NCBI RefSeq assembly: GCF_003173775.1
Contig: NZ_CP029552.1
Location: 5,149,001 to 5,213,000 of the forward strand
Source of the DNA: Methylobacterium sp. 17Sr1-1
GTDB lineage: Bacteria > Pseudomonadota > Alphaproteobacteria > Rhizobiales > Beijerinckiaceae
Direction of reading: 5' to 3'
DNA: 64,000 nucleotides
Shown: positions 8,483-17,296 of the stretch, piece by piece
Layout: every line of letters begins with the position of its first letter
How positions within the stretch are numbered: position 1 is the first letter of the stretch
Notes under the pieces: model-generated
Databases searched by the model: none
Seen by the model: the letters and a program-made list of their open reading frames with translations, nothing else
Told to the model about the DNA's origin: nothing
Translations under genes and position numbers: made by a program

Positions 8483-9046
8483 ATGGCTGACGACCGTCCC
8501 GCTTCGGTCTTCTTCTTCGCGCCGTTCGTGTCGTCCACGATGGCGATCGAGCCGGGCTGGATCGACTACAACGGCCACCTGAACATGGCCTACTACCACG
8601 TCCTGTTCGACCGGGCGGTGGACGAGGCGTTCGGCGTGGTCGGCCTCGGGCCCGACTACATGGAGACCGGGCGCGGCACGACCTTCGCCGCCGAGGTCCA
8701 CGTGCGCTACCGCCGCGAGCTGGTCCTCGACGATCGGGTGCGGGTGACGCTGCAGCTCATCGCCTTCGACGAGAAGCGGATCCACTTCTATTCCGAGATC
8801 CGCCACGCCACCGAGGGCTGGGTCGCCGCCACCTCGGAGAACCTGTCCCTCCACGTCGACCCGATGACGCGGCGCGTGGCGCCGTTCCCGGAGGACATCC
8901 AGGCCAACCTCTCGGTCATGCTCGGCTCGCATGCCCGGCTGCCGCGGCCCGACGATCTCGGCCGGGTGATCGGCATTCCGGACCGCAGCCACCCGCGACC
9001 GGAGGCGATCGCCTTCGCAGCCGCCGGGGCGCGGGTCAGGCACTGA
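8483..9046 (+). CDS. Thioesterase-like (hot-dog fold) protein
   Basis: The 187-residue protein carries the 4-hydroxybenzoyl-CoA thioesterase-type pattern DYNGHLNMAYY near residues 31-41, followed by ETGRGTTFAAEVHVRYRRELVLDDRVRV. Members hydrolyse acyl-CoA or carnitine thioesters in the cytoplasm; the substrate is not predictable here. ATG 8483 begins just after a poorly conserved leader that in-frame upstream starts would include. It is divergent from the D-lactate dehydrogenase-like gene across about 230 nt that must hold both promoters; I could not identify them with confidence. Confidence 0.82.
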   Translation: MADDRPASVFFFAPFVSSTMAIEPGWIDYNGHLNMAYYHVLFDRAVDEAFGVVGLGPDYMETGRGTTFAAEVHVRYRRELVLDDRVRVTLQLIAFDEKRIHFYSEIRHATEGWVAATSENLSLHVDPMTRRVAPFPEDIQANLSVMLGSHARLPRPDDLGRVIGIPDRSHPRPEAIAFAAAGARVRH

Positions 9047-9055
9047 GGCCCGGGC

Positions 9056-9139
9056 GGCGCGTCAGCGCCGCGGAACCAACACTGTGGCGCGTCGGCGCCG
9101 CGCAACCGACAGTGTAGCGCGTCAGCGCCGCGGGACCAC
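9056..9139. repeat. 30-bp tandem repeat, about 2.8 copies
   Basis: Units begin at 9056, 9086 and 9116 with an exact 30-nt period, each containing (G/A)GCGCGTC(A/G)GCGCCGCG followed by an ACCA/ACCG-rich tail. The third unit carries the stop codon and last codons of the minus-strand small secreted protein. In the second unit that stop triplet reads CGA on the minus strand. The array lies between convergent genes. Confidence 0.85.
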
Positions 9140-9370
9140 GATCGGCGCGGGCGGCGGCGGCGTGGCCTGCTGGCTCCGGATCTGCCCCTGGAGCTGGTTG
9201 GTCTCGAACCGGTTCTGCTGCTGGATGCTCCGCGTCTCGGCACCGGACGTGATCGAGCGGTTGATCCCCTCGACGGCCTGCTGGGAGCGGTTGGCGGGCA
9301 CCTGGTTCTGCGCCAGCGCCGGGAGCGGCGCGGCGGCGAGCGCGAGGATGAGAAGGGCGTGGGCGCGCAT
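9122..9370 (-). CDS. Small secreted Gln/Asn-rich protein, unknown function
   Basis: The 82-residue ORF starts with a clear Sec signal peptide (MRAHALLILALAAAPLPALA, cleavage about residue 20). The short mature region is rich in Gln, Asn, Arg and Ser (NQVPANRSQQ, RSIQQQNRFETNQLQGQIRSQQ) and ends in a proline stretch and VVPRR. I recognise no domain. The signal peptide and codon use make it a credible gene. Its stop lies inside a 30-bp tandem repeat, so past repeat expansion may have moved its C-terminus. It is divergent from uvrD, with 133 nt between the start codons. Confidence 0.65.
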   Translation of the reverse strand: MRAHALLILALAAAPLPALAQNQVPANRSQQAVEGINRSITSGAETRSIQQQNRFETNQLQGQIRSQQATPPPPAPIVVPRR

Positions 9371-9503
9371 CGGGGTCCTTTCCCTGTCGGGTTGGTCGCT
9401 GCGGGAACGACGCCGGGGCTCTCGCAAGGTTCCGGCCTCGCACCCGAGACGTATGCGCTCCCCACCCTCGACGCCGTTCGCGTTTTGGTCCAGTGATGCG
9501 GGC

Positions 9504-11861
9504 ATGACTCGCGACTTCCCGGCCGGGACTGCCCCCACCTCGATCTCCGCCCGCGCCCGCGCCGCGGTGGTGCCGCAGGACGCCTCCTACCTCACGGGGC
9601 TCAATCCCGAGCAGCGCCGCGCCGTCGAGGCGACGGAGGGGCCGGTGCTGGTGCTGGCCGGCGCCGGCACCGGCAAGACCCGGGTGCTGACGACCCGCAT
9701 CGCCCACCTGATCTCGACCGGGCGCGCCCGGCCCTTCGACATCCTGGCGGTGACCTTCACCAACAAGGCCGCCCGGGAGATGAAGGAGCGCATCGGCACG
9801 CTGATCGGTCCGGCCGGGGAGGGGATGCCGTGGCTCGGCACCTTCCACGCCATCGGCACCAAGATCCTGCGCCGCCACGCCGAACTGGTCGGCCTGCGCT
9901 CCGACTTCACGATCCTCGGCACCGACGACCAGCTGCGGCTCTTGAAGCAGGTGATCGCCGCGGCCGATCTCGACGAGAAGCGCTGGCCCGCCCGCAGCCT
10001 CGCCGGCACGATCGACGGCTGGAAGAATCGCGGCCTCGGCCCCGAGCAGGTGCCGGCGGGCGAAGCCTCGGCCTTCGGCTTCGGCAAGGGGGGTGGGCTC
10101 TACGCCGCCTACCAGGAGCGCTTGCGGGCGCTCAACGCCGTCGATTTCGGCGACCTGCTGCTGCTCTGCCTTCGGCTGTGGCGCGAGAATCCGGACGTAC
10201 TCACCAATTACCAGCAGCGCTTCCGCTACATCCTGGTCGACGAGTACCAGGACACCAACGTCGCCCAGTATCTCTGGCTGCGCCTGCTCGCGCAAGGGCA
10301 CCGCAACGTCGCCTGCGTCGGCGACGACGACCAGTCGATCTACGGCTGGCGCGGCGCCGAGGTCGACAACATCCTGCGCTTCGAGCACGATTTTCCGGGT
10401 GCCCTGGTGGTTCGGCTGGAGAACAACTACCGCTCGACCGGCCACATCCTGGCCGCGGCTTCCGTGCTGATCGCCCATAATGAGGGCCGCCTCGGCAAGA
10501 CCCTGCGCACCGACAGCCCGGAGGGCGAGAAGGTCACGGTCACCGGCGCCTGGGACTCGGAGGAGGAGGCGCGCCTCGTCTGCGAGGAGATCGAGAGCCT
10601 GCAGGCCAAGGGCCACAAGCTCGCCGAGATCGCCGTGCTGGTGCGCATCTCGGCGCAGATGCGCGAGATCGAGGACCGCTTCGTCCAGCTCGGCCTGCCC
10701 TACCGGGTGGTCGGCGGCCCGCGCTTCTACGAGCGGGCCGAGATCCGGGACGCGCTGGCGTATCTTCGCATCGTCGCCAACGGCTCCGACGACCTCGCCT
10801 TCGAGCGGATCTTCAACACGCCGAAGCGCGGCCTGGGCGACGCGACGCTCCAGGCTCTGCACGGGCTCGCCCGCCGCGCCAAGGTGCCGCTGCTCCAGGC
10901 CGCCCGCATGATGAGCGAGACCGAGGAGCTGAAGCCCAAGCCCCGCTCCACCGTGCGAGCGCTGTGCCAGAGCTTCTCCCGCTGGGCCAAGCTCCTGGAG
11001 GACCAGCCGCACACCGAGGTGGCGCAGACGATCCTGGAAGAGTCCGGCTACACCGAGATGTGGCAGAAGGAGCGCACCGCCGACGCCGCCGGCCGGCTCG
11101 AGAACCTGAAGGAGCTGGTGCGCTCGATGGAGGAGTTCCCGGACCTCGCCGGCTTCCTCGAGCACGTCTCCCTCGTCATGGACGCCAACGAGGCCGAGGG
11201 CGGCGACCGGGTGAGCCTGATGACGCTCCACGCGGCGAAGGGCCTGGAATTCGACACCGTGTTCCTGCCCGGCTGGGAGAACGGCCTGATGCCGAACCAG
11301 CGCGCCCTCGACGAGAGCGGGCGGGCGGGCCTGGAGGAGGAGCGGCGCCTCGCCCATGTCGGCCTGACCCGGGCGCGCAAGCGCGCCAAGATCTCCTTCG
11401 CGGTCAACCGGCGCATCCACGGCCTGTGGTCCTCGACGGTGCCGAGCCGCTTCATCGACGAGTTACCCGAAGCGAGCGTCGCGGTGCTCGACGCGCCGGC
11501 CAGCTTCTCGCAGGGGCCCTCGCGCTTCGACCGGCAGGCCCCGGCCTTCGGCTCGTCCTACTCCACCCCCGGCTGGCAGCGGGCCCAGGCCCAGACTGCC
11601 GGCCAAGATCGCTACAATCAGGATCGGTTCGGCGGGGGAGGGCGGAACAATTCGCCCGGCCGGCGCGGGCCGCAGCAGATCGAGGGCACGCTGGTGGCCA
11701 AATCCACCGGCACCCCGTCGGCCTTTGAGCCGGGCGCACGCATCTTCCACACCAAATTCGGACCGGGCTCGGTGGCGGCCGTCGACGGCAACAAGCTCAC
11801 CGTTGACTTCGACAAGGCCGGCCGGAAGATGGTCCTCGACAGCTTCGTCCAGCCGGGCTGA
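9504..11861 (+). CDS. uvrD: ATP-dependent DNA helicase UvrD/PcrA (SF1A)
   Basis: The 785-residue protein contains the SF1 helicase motifs in order: Q-motif region LNPEQRRAV, Walker A GAGTGKT near residues 53-59, VTFTNKAAREM (Ia), VDEYQDTN (II), VGDDDQSIYGWRGA (III), NYRSTGHIL (IV), LMTLHAAKGLEFDTVFLPG (V) and HVGLTRARKRA (VI). A Gly/Asn/Arg-rich linker leads to a C-terminal PcrA-type tudor-like domain (FHTKFGPGSVAAVDGNKLTVDFD). UvrD unwinds DNA 3'-5' in nucleotide excision and mismatch repair. Length is normal. ATG 9504 is the first start in this frame consistent with the family; the longer reading frame would overlap the neighbouring repeat. Confidence 0.95.
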   Translation: MTRDFPAGTAPTSISARARAAVVPQDASYLTGLNPEQRRAVEATEGPVLVLAGAGTGKTRVLTTRIAHLISTGRARPFDILAVTFTNKAAREMKERIGTLIGPAGEGMPWLGTFHAIGTKILRRHAELVGLRSDFTILGTDDQLRLLKQVIAAADLDEKRWPARSLAGTIDGWKNRGLGPEQVPAGEASAFGFGKGGGLYAAYQERLRALNAVDFGDLLLLCLRLWRENPDVLTNYQQRFRYILVDEYQDTNVAQYLWLRLLAQGHRNVACVGDDDQSIYGWRGAEVDNILRFEHDFPGALVVRLENNYRSTGHILAAASVLIAHNEGRLGKTLRTDSPEGEKVTVTGAWDSEEEARLVCEEIESLQAKGHKLAEIAVLVRISAQMREIEDRFVQLGLPYRVVGGPRFYERAEIRDALAYLRIVANGSDDLAFERIFNTPKRGLGDATLQALHGLARRAKVPLLQAARMMSETEELKPKPRSTVRALCQSFSRWAKLLEDQPHTEVAQTILEESGYTEMWQKERTADAAGRLENLKELVRSMEEFPDLAGFLEHVSLVMDANEAEGGDRVSLMTLHAAKGLEFDTVFLPGWENGLMPNQRALDESGRAGLEEERRLAHVGLTRARKRAKISFAVNRRIHGLWSSTVPSRFIDELPEASVAVLDAPASFSQGPSRFDRQAPAFGSSYSTPGWQRAQAQTAGQDRYNQDRFGGGGRNNSPGRRGPQQIEGTLVAKSTGTPSAFEPGARIFHTKFGPGSVAAVDGNKLTVDFDKAGRKMVLDSFVQPG

Positions 11862-12255
11862 AGCGGTCCCGCGGGCACCGTCCGCGGGCCAACCGGGAGC
11901 GGCGATCAGGTGGCGATCTCATCCGGCAAGCCTGTCCTCATCGCCCGCCCCGCCGTCGCTCGTACCGCTTCCGCGCCCATCCCCTCCACCTCTGTGTGGT
12001 TTTCATCACAATCCGTCGCCCCATCCGCGTCCCCTCCGGTTTCGCAGGGGCATGGTGCGGCGCGACAATTGCTCGTTCATCATCGACTGCTTACCTTGTC
12101 GGGTGAAACAGGCGGACTTGTCCACCGCCTGCGTCAACCCCGACCGGAACCGTTGCAGCCCGCGAGGCTTTGAGTCGTCACAAGAACACAGGAGATCAGG
12201 GACACGAGAGGGCACACCAATATCGGCACCGCAAGTCCAGTGGGAGTGTTGATCC
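11862..12255. other. Intergenic region between uvrD and phoH-like gene
   Basis: No convincing gene is present in these 394 bases. Reading frames open here have no family signal and lack the codon bias of their neighbours. A purine-rich stretch (AGGAGATCAGGGA, about 12189-12201) is 50-60 nt before the phoH-like GTG and is too far away to be its ribosome site. The promoter for the phoH-like gene should lie here, but none is clear. Confidence 0.5.
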
Positions 12256-12972
12256 GTGAAGAGACGACGCGCACGACTTGAACTGGTTGATGACCGCCCG
12301 ATCCGCGTCCACCGCACGCGCTTCGAGGAAGAGCGCAACCCGCCACCGATCCAGCCGATGACGGCCCGTCAGGCCGAGTATCTGGAAGCCCTCGGGTCCC
12401 ACCCGCAAGTCATCGTCCTCGGTCCCGCCGGCACCGGCAAGACCTACATCGCCGGCACCCGCGCCGCCGACCAGCTGCGCCAGCGCCGGGTCGCCAAGGT
12501 GGTCATCACCCGGCCGAACGTGCCCTCCGGCCGCTCCCTCGGCTTCTTCCCCGGCACCCTCGAGGACAAGATCGCCCCCTGGGTCGCCCCCCTGACCGAG
12601 ACCATGAAGGAGCGCATGGGCGAGGGCGCCTTCGAGATCGCCGTCAAGGCCGGCGACATCGAGGTCGTGCCCTTCGAAGTGATGCGCGGCCGTACCTTCA
12701 AGAACTGCCTGGTGATCCTCGACGAGGCCCAGAACACCACCCCCGCCGAGATCAAGATGTTCCTGACCCGGATCGGCGACGACACCCAGGTCATCATCAA
12801 CGGCGACGTCTCCCAGACCGACCTGCGCGAGACCTCGGGGCTTCGCACGGTGATCCACCTGGTCAAGAGCCGGATGATGCCGATCCCGATCGTCGAGTTC
12901 GGCCTGGATGACATCGTGCGCTCGGGGATCTGCGCCGAATGGGTGCGGGCCTTCGAGGAAGCGCGGGTGTGA
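12256..12972 (+). CDS. PhoH-family ATPase
   Basis: The 238-residue protein has a PhoH domain: PMTARQAEYLEAL near residue 35, Walker A GPAGTGKT near 56-63, ITRPNVPSGRSLGFFPG, then Walker B-like CLVILDEAQNTTPAEIKMFLTRIG and GDVSQTDL. PhoH proteins are ATPases related to superfamily 1 helicases and have been connected with RNA metabolism and phosphate stress; the precise role is unresolved. This is a short form with only the ATPase core and a basic N-terminus (KRRRARLEL), without the KH or PIN domain seen in some relatives. The start is a GTG; no ATG lies upstream before conserved sequence. Confidence 0.88.
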   Translation: MKRRRARLELVDDRPIRVHRTRFEEERNPPPIQPMTARQAEYLEALGSHPQVIVLGPAGTGKTYIAGTRAADQLRQRRVAKVVITRPNVPSGRSLGFFPGTLEDKIAPWVAPLTETMKERMGEGAFEIAVKAGDIEVVPFEVMRGRTFKNCLVILDEAQNTTPAEIKMFLTRIGDDTQVIINGDVSQTDLRETSGLRTVIHLVKSRMMPIPIVEFGLDDIVRSGICAEWVRAFEEARV

Positions 12973-12981
12973 GATCGCGAC

Positions 12982-13010
12982 GCCTGCCCGGCTGGAGAAG
13001 TCGGGCAGGC
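12982..13010 (+). terminator. Hairpin after the phoH-like gene
   Basis: GCCTGCCCG (12982-12990) pairs with CGGGCAGGC (13002-13010) around an 11-nt loop, starting 10 nt after the PhoH stop. The following TTCG is only weakly T-rich, so it may be an imperfect intrinsic terminator. Confidence 0.55.
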
Positions 13011-13333
13011 TTCGAATAGAGAACGGCATCGAGAGAGCGATGTCGAGCACCTGCATCGATCATTGATCGTCTGCGTGACTCGCAAAGCTGAGTTCGAGGA
13101 GCGCCTGATCGCCGGCCCCAATATATTCCTCCATCCTCCTCGCGCCCTCATCCTGAGGTCGTGAGTGGGGGAGCTGGGGCGATGCGGGCTGGGCATTCCT
13201 CAGCGCCTGACGTCCGGGTCCTATCGCCGCAACGGCGGCACCCGTGACGGAATCTGCCCCAGCGCCAGCAACCATCGCGTGCCCGAACGCTTCCTAGGGT
13301 CGACCGACTTTCTCGCTCCCCCAGGACGCATCC
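13011..13333. other. Intergenic region between phoH-like gene and NAD(P)-binding gene
   Basis: These 323 bases contain no supported gene. A short CCTCATCCTGAGGTC sequence near 13146-13160 resembles one arm of the dispersed intergenic repeat seen at 46800-46892, so this may be a half copy. The promoter for the downstream gene should lie within the last 100 nt. Confidence 0.45.
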
Positions 13334-13990
13334 ATGCCCCATCTCCTCGTCATCGGCGCCAGCCAGGGCATCGGCCTGGAGACGGTCAAGGCGGCGCTCG
13401 CCGCAGGGCACAGGGTGCGGGCCTTCGCGCGATCCGCGAACAAGATCGAGCTGTCCGATCCGAATCTCGAACGCTTCCCCGGCGACGCCCTGTCGACGGC
13501 CGACGTCACGGCCGCGCTCGACGGGGTCGATGCCGTGGTCCAGGCCCTCGGCGTGCCGGTCCGCGACCTGTTCGGGCCGGTGCGGCTGTTCTCGGACGCC
13601 ACCAACGTGCTCGTGCCGGCGATGGAGAAGGCGCGCGTGCGCCGGCTGGTGGCGGTCACCGGCTTCGGCACCGGCGACAGCCGCGCGGCGATCGGCCCGC
13701 TGCAGCGCCTGCCGTTCCGCCTCGTCTTCGGCCGCGCCTACGACGACAAGGACGCCCAGGAGATCCGGATCCGCCAGAGCGGGCTCGACTGGACCTTCGT
13801 GCGCCCCGGCGTGCTCACCGGCGGGCCCGCGACCGGGCGCTACCAGGTGCTCGACCGGCCGTCCTCGTGGAAGAACGGGCTGATCGCCCGGGCGGACGTG
13901 GCGCAGTTCATCACCCGCGAGATCGCGAGCAACGACCATGTCGGGCGCGCCGTCGTGCTGATCCACCACCCGCTCCCGCTCCCGCTCTGA
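13334..13990 (+). CDS. NAD(P)-binding Rossmann-fold protein (atypical SDR)
   Basis: The 218-residue protein begins with a strand and dinucleotide-binding loop, HLLVIGASQGIG (residues 3-14), then has DAVVQALG and RRLVAVTGFGTGD, and a C-terminal SGLDWTFVRPGVLTGGP block. These are features of the NAD(P)H-binding, NmrA-like atypical SDR group. Members are reductases, isomerases or redox sensors; the substrate is unknown. The SOUL-type gene follows about 20 nt later on the same strand, so the two may form an operon. The ending HHPLPLPL is low-complexity. Confidence 0.82.
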   Translation: MPHLLVIGASQGIGLETVKAALAAGHRVRAFARSANKIELSDPNLERFPGDALSTADVTAALDGVDAVVQALGVPVRDLFGPVRLFSDATNVLVPAMEKARVRRLVAVTGFGTGDSRAAIGPLQRLPFRLVFGRAYDDKDAQEIRIRQSGLDWTFVRPGVLTGGPATGRYQVLDRPSSWKNGLIARADVAQFITREIASNDHVGRAVVLIHHPLPLPL

Positions 13991-14010
13991 CCGCGCAAGA
14001 ATTCGCTGCC

Positions 14011-14628
14011 ATGGACAAGATCCTCTACTACGCCGTCACGCTGATCGAATCGGTCCTCGGGGTGTTCGGGATCCGTGCGTTCTACGACCAGCCCCGCTAC
14101 GCGGTGGTCGAACGGCTCGATCGCGGCGTCGAGATTCGGGACTACGAGCCGCGGCTCGCGGTCGAGACCGACGCGCGCGGCCAGGGCGACGGCGAGGCGT
14201 TCGGGCGCCTCTTCCGCTACATCACCGGGGCGAACCAGGCCGGCGACCGCATCGCCATGACGGCGCCAGTCATGACCGCGCCGGTGGAGGCCGGCGGCCG
14301 GCACATCGCCATGACGGTGCCGGTGGAGCAGGGGACGGGCGGCACGATGCGGTTCTTCCTGCCGCACGCCGTCGCGGCTGCCGGCGCGCCGCAGCCGACC
14401 GAGCCCGGCGTGCGCCTCGTCAAGGTGCCGCCGGAGCGGATCGCGGCGCTGCGCTTCTCCGGCCGCATCACGCCGGAGGCCCGCGCCGCGCAGGAGCGCA
14501 TCCTGACCGAGGTGCTGCGCGCCGCCGGCCGGTCTCCGGCCGCGCCACCGTTCTTCATGGGGTACGACCCGCCCTTCGCGCTGCCGTTCCTGCGACGCAA
14601 CGAGGTGGCGGTGCGGCTCGGCGGGTGA
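14011..14628 (+). CDS. SOUL-type heme-binding protein
   Basis: The 205-residue protein shows the SOUL/HBP pattern. A hydrophobic N-terminal helix (ILYYAVTLIESVLGVFGI) is followed by YAVVERLDRGVEIRDYEPRLAVET, AFGRLFRYITGAN, the family signature IAMTAPVMTAPVE, and the C-terminal FMGYDPPFALPFLRRNEV. SOUL proteins bind heme or other tetrapyrroles and are common in photosynthetic organisms; their exact bacterial function is uncertain. Start ATG 14011 gives the N-terminal helix, which could be a membrane anchor. It sits about 6 kb from the photosynthesis cluster, which is suggestive but not evidence of a shared role. Confidence 0.85.
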   Translation: MDKILYYAVTLIESVLGVFGIRAFYDQPRYAVVERLDRGVEIRDYEPRLAVETDARGQGDGEAFGRLFRYITGANQAGDRIAMTAPVMTAPVEAGGRHIAMTVPVEQGTGGTMRFFLPHAVAAAGAPQPTEPGVRLVKVPPERIAALRFSGRITPEARAAQERILTEVLRAAGRSPAAPPFFMGYDPPFALPFLRRNEVAVRLGG

Positions 14629-14711
14629 TCGTCCCGTCTCGCGTGGCGCCGGTCAGGCTCTCGGAGACCGGCGACGAGCGTGGCGGGACGGAAGATCCGT
14701 TCCCCCGCCGC

Positions 14712-16274
14712 CTACTTCTCAGCCCGGCTCGGGCTCTTCAGCTGCCCGTAGACCACGCCCGAGAAGCTGCCGATCGTCGTCGGCCAGTCGAGCCCGGTCT
14801 TGTCGTGGTCGGCGACCTGGCAGAAGGTGGCGGTCAGCCCGTTGACGAGGTCGGCCGAACTCGCCTGCGGCGCGGCCTGGCGCACGGCCGGCAGCAGGGT
14901 CGCGACGCGGGGCAGCATCTGCTCGGCCTTCAGGTCCTTGAGCTGGCCTGCCGCATCCGCGGTCTTCAGCGCCTCGGCGAGCGTCGGGTTCGACACCGTC
15001 TCGCAGGGGGCGTTGCCCGCGAGCATCGTCTGGGTCTCGGCACGGAGCTTCGCTACCTGGCCGGGCTCGGCGGTCGGCGGGGCCTGGTTGCCGAAGGTCT
15101 GGCGGACGTAGTTCGTGACGTTGGCGATCTCCGCGTCGGTCATGCCGACGCCGACCGCCGGCATCGCCGCGTACTCGCCCTTGGCGTCGAGGCCGCCGAG
15201 GATCACCCGGATCACCGTCTCGGGGCCCTTGGCCAGCACCGCGCCGTTGCCGGCGAGCGGCGGGATCGCGCCCGGCTGGCCCTGGCCGTCCGGCCGGTGG
15301 CAGGCGACACAGCGGTTGAGGTAGGTGTCGGCGCCCGGCGCCGCGGAGGCCGACTTGAAGTCGGACTTCACGTCCGGCGTGTAGGTCGGCTTGGGCGCCA
15401 GCGTCTTGAGGTAGATCGCGATGGCGCGCACGTCCGCATCCGTCATCTTGCTCAGGCTCTCCTCGATCACCTGACGCATCGGCCCGGCGACGACGCCGGC
15501 GCGGCCCGGGGCGGCGCCGGTCTTGAGGTAGGTCGTGAGCTGGTCCTCGCTCCACTTGCCGAGGCCCTGGTTGTCGTCGCCCGACAGGTTCGGGGCGTAC
15601 CAGCCGTCGATCGTCCCGCCCTCGAGGTAGCCGCTCCACTGCGAGGCGCCGACGAGCTTGCTGCCGTTGTGGCAGGCGCCGCAATGGCCCGGGCCCTCGA
15701 CCAGGTAGGCGCCGCGATTGACCTCGTCGCTCGCCTTCGGGTCGGGCTTGAAGCGTCCCTCCGTGAAGAAGGCGAGGCGCCAGGCGAGCAGCCCCTCGCG
15801 GATGCTGAACGGGAAGGCGATGTCGGTGGGCTTGCGCGGCGCGTTCACCGGCTCGAGCGAGAACAGGTAGGCCTTGATCGCCGCCACGTCCTCGTCGGAC
15901 AGGCGGGTGTACCAGGGGAACGGGAAGGCGGGGTAGAGGTAGCTGCCGTTCTTGGTGATGCCCTGGTGCATCGCGCGTCTGAAGTCGTCGTCGCTCCAGC
16001 TGCCGATGCCGGTCTGCTTGTCCGGGGTGATGTTCGGCGTCGCGAGCTTGCCGATGCCGCCGGGGAAATTGATGGTGAGGCCGCCCGCATAGGGCTTGCC
16101 GCCCGGCGCGGTGTGGCAGGCGACGCAATCGCCGGCCGTCGCGAGGTAGCGGCCCTTCTCCACGAGGTCGGAGGAGGCCGGCTGCGCCAGCGCCGTGCCG
16201 GCCGCGAAGGCGAGCGCGCCGGAGCCGAGCAGGGCGGTGAGCGTGCGACGACGGGTGACGGGCTGGCGGCGCAT
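14712..16274 (-). CDS. Triheme cytochrome c, dehydrogenase-subunit type, exported
   Basis: The 520-residue protein has an Arg-rich signal peptide ending in GTALAQP (cleavage about residue 30) and three c-type heme motifs: CVACH near residues 50-54, CGACH near 200 and CVACH near 330. Order and spacing match the cytochrome subunit of membrane alcohol, gluconate or aldehyde dehydrogenases, which pass electrons from a periplasmic dehydrogenase to quinone or an oxidase. After the third domain an additional region of about 120 residues with two Cys (APCETV, ATFCQV) is not a heme motif. No dehydrogenase subunit is adjacent. The small membrane-protein gene ends only 17 nt upstream of this start, so the two are probably co-transcribed. 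Confidence 0.88.
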   Translation of the reverse strand: MRRQPVTRRRTLTALLGSGALAFAAGTALAQPASSDLVEKGRYLATAGDCVACHTAPGGKPYAGGLTINFPGGIGKLATPNITPDKQTGIGSWSDDDFRRAMHQGITKNGSYLYPAFPFPWYTRLSDEDVAAIKAYLFSLEPVNAPRKPTDIAFPFSIREGLLAWRLAFFTEGRFKPDPKASDEVNRGAYLVEGPGHCGACHNGSKLVGASQWSGYLEGGTIDGWYAPNLSGDDNQGLGKWSEDQLTTYLKTGAAPGRAGVVAGPMRQVIEESLSKMTDADVRAIAIYLKTLAPKPTYTPDVKSDFKSASAAPGADTYLNRCVACHRPDGQGQPGAIPPLAGNGAVLAKGPETVIRVILGGLDAKGEYAAMPAVGVGMTDAEIANVTNYVRQTFGNQAPPTAEPGQVAKLRAETQTMLAGNAPCETVSNPTLAEALKTADAAGQLKDLKAEQMLPRVATLLPAVRQAAPQASSADLVNGLTATFCQVADHDKTGLDWPTTIGSFSGVVYGQLKSPSRAEK

Positions 16275-16291
16275 GAAACAATCCTCCGGGG

Positions 16292-16561
16292 TTAGTGGGC
16301 GGCGGAGCGCAGCCGCAGCCAGAGATCGGCGACATGGGCAGCGCCCGCCCCCGCGAGCGCGGCGGCGAGCCAGAATCCGGACGCGCCCGCGAGCACGGCG
16401 CGCAGGGCCACCATCAGGCAGGCGCCCGAGGCGAGGTTGACGAGGAGCGCCCCCCGCTTAGGCCCGCCCCGGCGGCGCCACAGGACGATCAGGACGGCCT
16501 CCGCGGCGACGATCAGCAGCGCGGCGTCGACGATGTGGCCGCTGGCAAGGAGGTCCGGCAC
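16292..16561 (-). CDS. Small three-helix membrane protein, unknown function
   Basis: The 89-residue ORF predicts three membrane segments (about residues 10-27, 38-60 and 63-80) with Arg-rich loops (WRRRGGPKRG, LRLRSAAH) that favour a defined topology. I recognise no family. It lies immediately upstream of the triheme cytochrome c gene on the same strand with a 17-nt gap, so a role linked to that cytochrome at the membrane is plausible but unproven. Confidence 0.65.
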   Translation of the reverse strand: MPDLLASGHIVDAALLIVAAEAVLIVLWRRRGGPKRGALLVNLASGACLMVALRAVLAGASGFWLAAALAGAGAAHVADLWLRLRSAAH

Positions 16562-16807
16562 GCGTCAATCCTCCTGACCGCATCGACGATGCGCAGTCGA
16601 TCGTGGAAATTACCGAGCAGACGGGGGAGTCCAATCCTGCAAACTCGGGACATAGGGTGGCATTCGCCGAAATCGCCCCACGGTTCACGATGTCGCATCT
16701 GCGGAGATCCGGTCTAGAACAATCGAATTTTTTGCGACCCAAGCAACGGGTGCGGTACCGGGTCCGTCGGATCTGTGCCGATCCCGGCGGATGCTGCGTG
16801 AGGGGGA

Positions 16808-17296
16808 TCAGAACGGCCCGTTCAGCCGCACGATCGACCAGTTGAGCATCGCGGCGGTCCCGACCCAGACGAGGTAGGGCACGAGGAGCAGCGCGCCGAG
16901 GCCGGTATGCCGCCCCACCACCAGGATCAGCACGGCCACCGACAGCCACAGGGCTGCCACCTCGATCAGCGCCCAGTCCGGCCGTTGCAGGCGGAAGAAC
17001 ACGCCGCTCCAGGCGATGTTGAGGACGCCGTTCACCGCGAAGGCGGCCAGCAGCCAGACCCGCTCGGGCCCCTCCGGCGCCGCGTTCCAGGCCAGCACGC
17101 CGGCGATTGCCGCGAGCGTGAAGATGGTGGTCCAGACCGGGCCGAAGGCCCAGTCGGGCGGCTTCCAGGACGGCACCTGCAAGGAGCGGTACCAGGGACC
17201 CAGCGTGGTGAGCCAGGCGCCCGCCGCCGCCACCACGATGGCCGAGACCGCCGCCACCACGATCGGGCCCCAGCCCCCGCTTAAGTTCTCGATCAC
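16808..17296 (-). CDS. tspO: TspO/MBR-family membrane protein
   Basis: The 162-residue product has five predicted membrane helices and the TspO/MBR signature: WYRSLQVPSWKPPDWAFGPVWT near residues 37-58, NIAWSGVFF near 105 and WVGTAAMLNWSIVRLN at the end. TspO binds tetrapyrroles such as protoporphyrin. In Rhodobacter it acts as an oxygen-dependent negative modulator of photosynthesis gene expression. The GTG start overlaps the stop of bchP in a GTGA arrangement, so it is the last gene of the bchG-bch2-bchP-tspO operon and would be translated by coupling. Confidence 0.9.
   Translation of the reverse strand: MIENLSGGWGPIVVAAVSAIVVAAAGAWLTTLGPWYRSLQVPSWKPPDWAFGPVWTTIFTLAAIAGVLAWNAAPEGPERVWLLAAFAVNGVLNIAWSGVFFRLQRPDWALIEVAALWLSVAVLILVVGRHTGLGALLLVPYLVWVGTAAMLNWSIVRLNGPF

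Noticed and set aside
9056..9139. Possible CRISPR array
   Set aside because: The 30-nt units are contiguous, without unique spacers, and only about three copies exist; no cas genes are near.
9036..11420. 794-codon minus-strand frame opposite uvrD
   Set aside because: It mirrors the UvrD coding frame and shows no recognisable domain; only its end coincides with the small secreted gene region in another frame.
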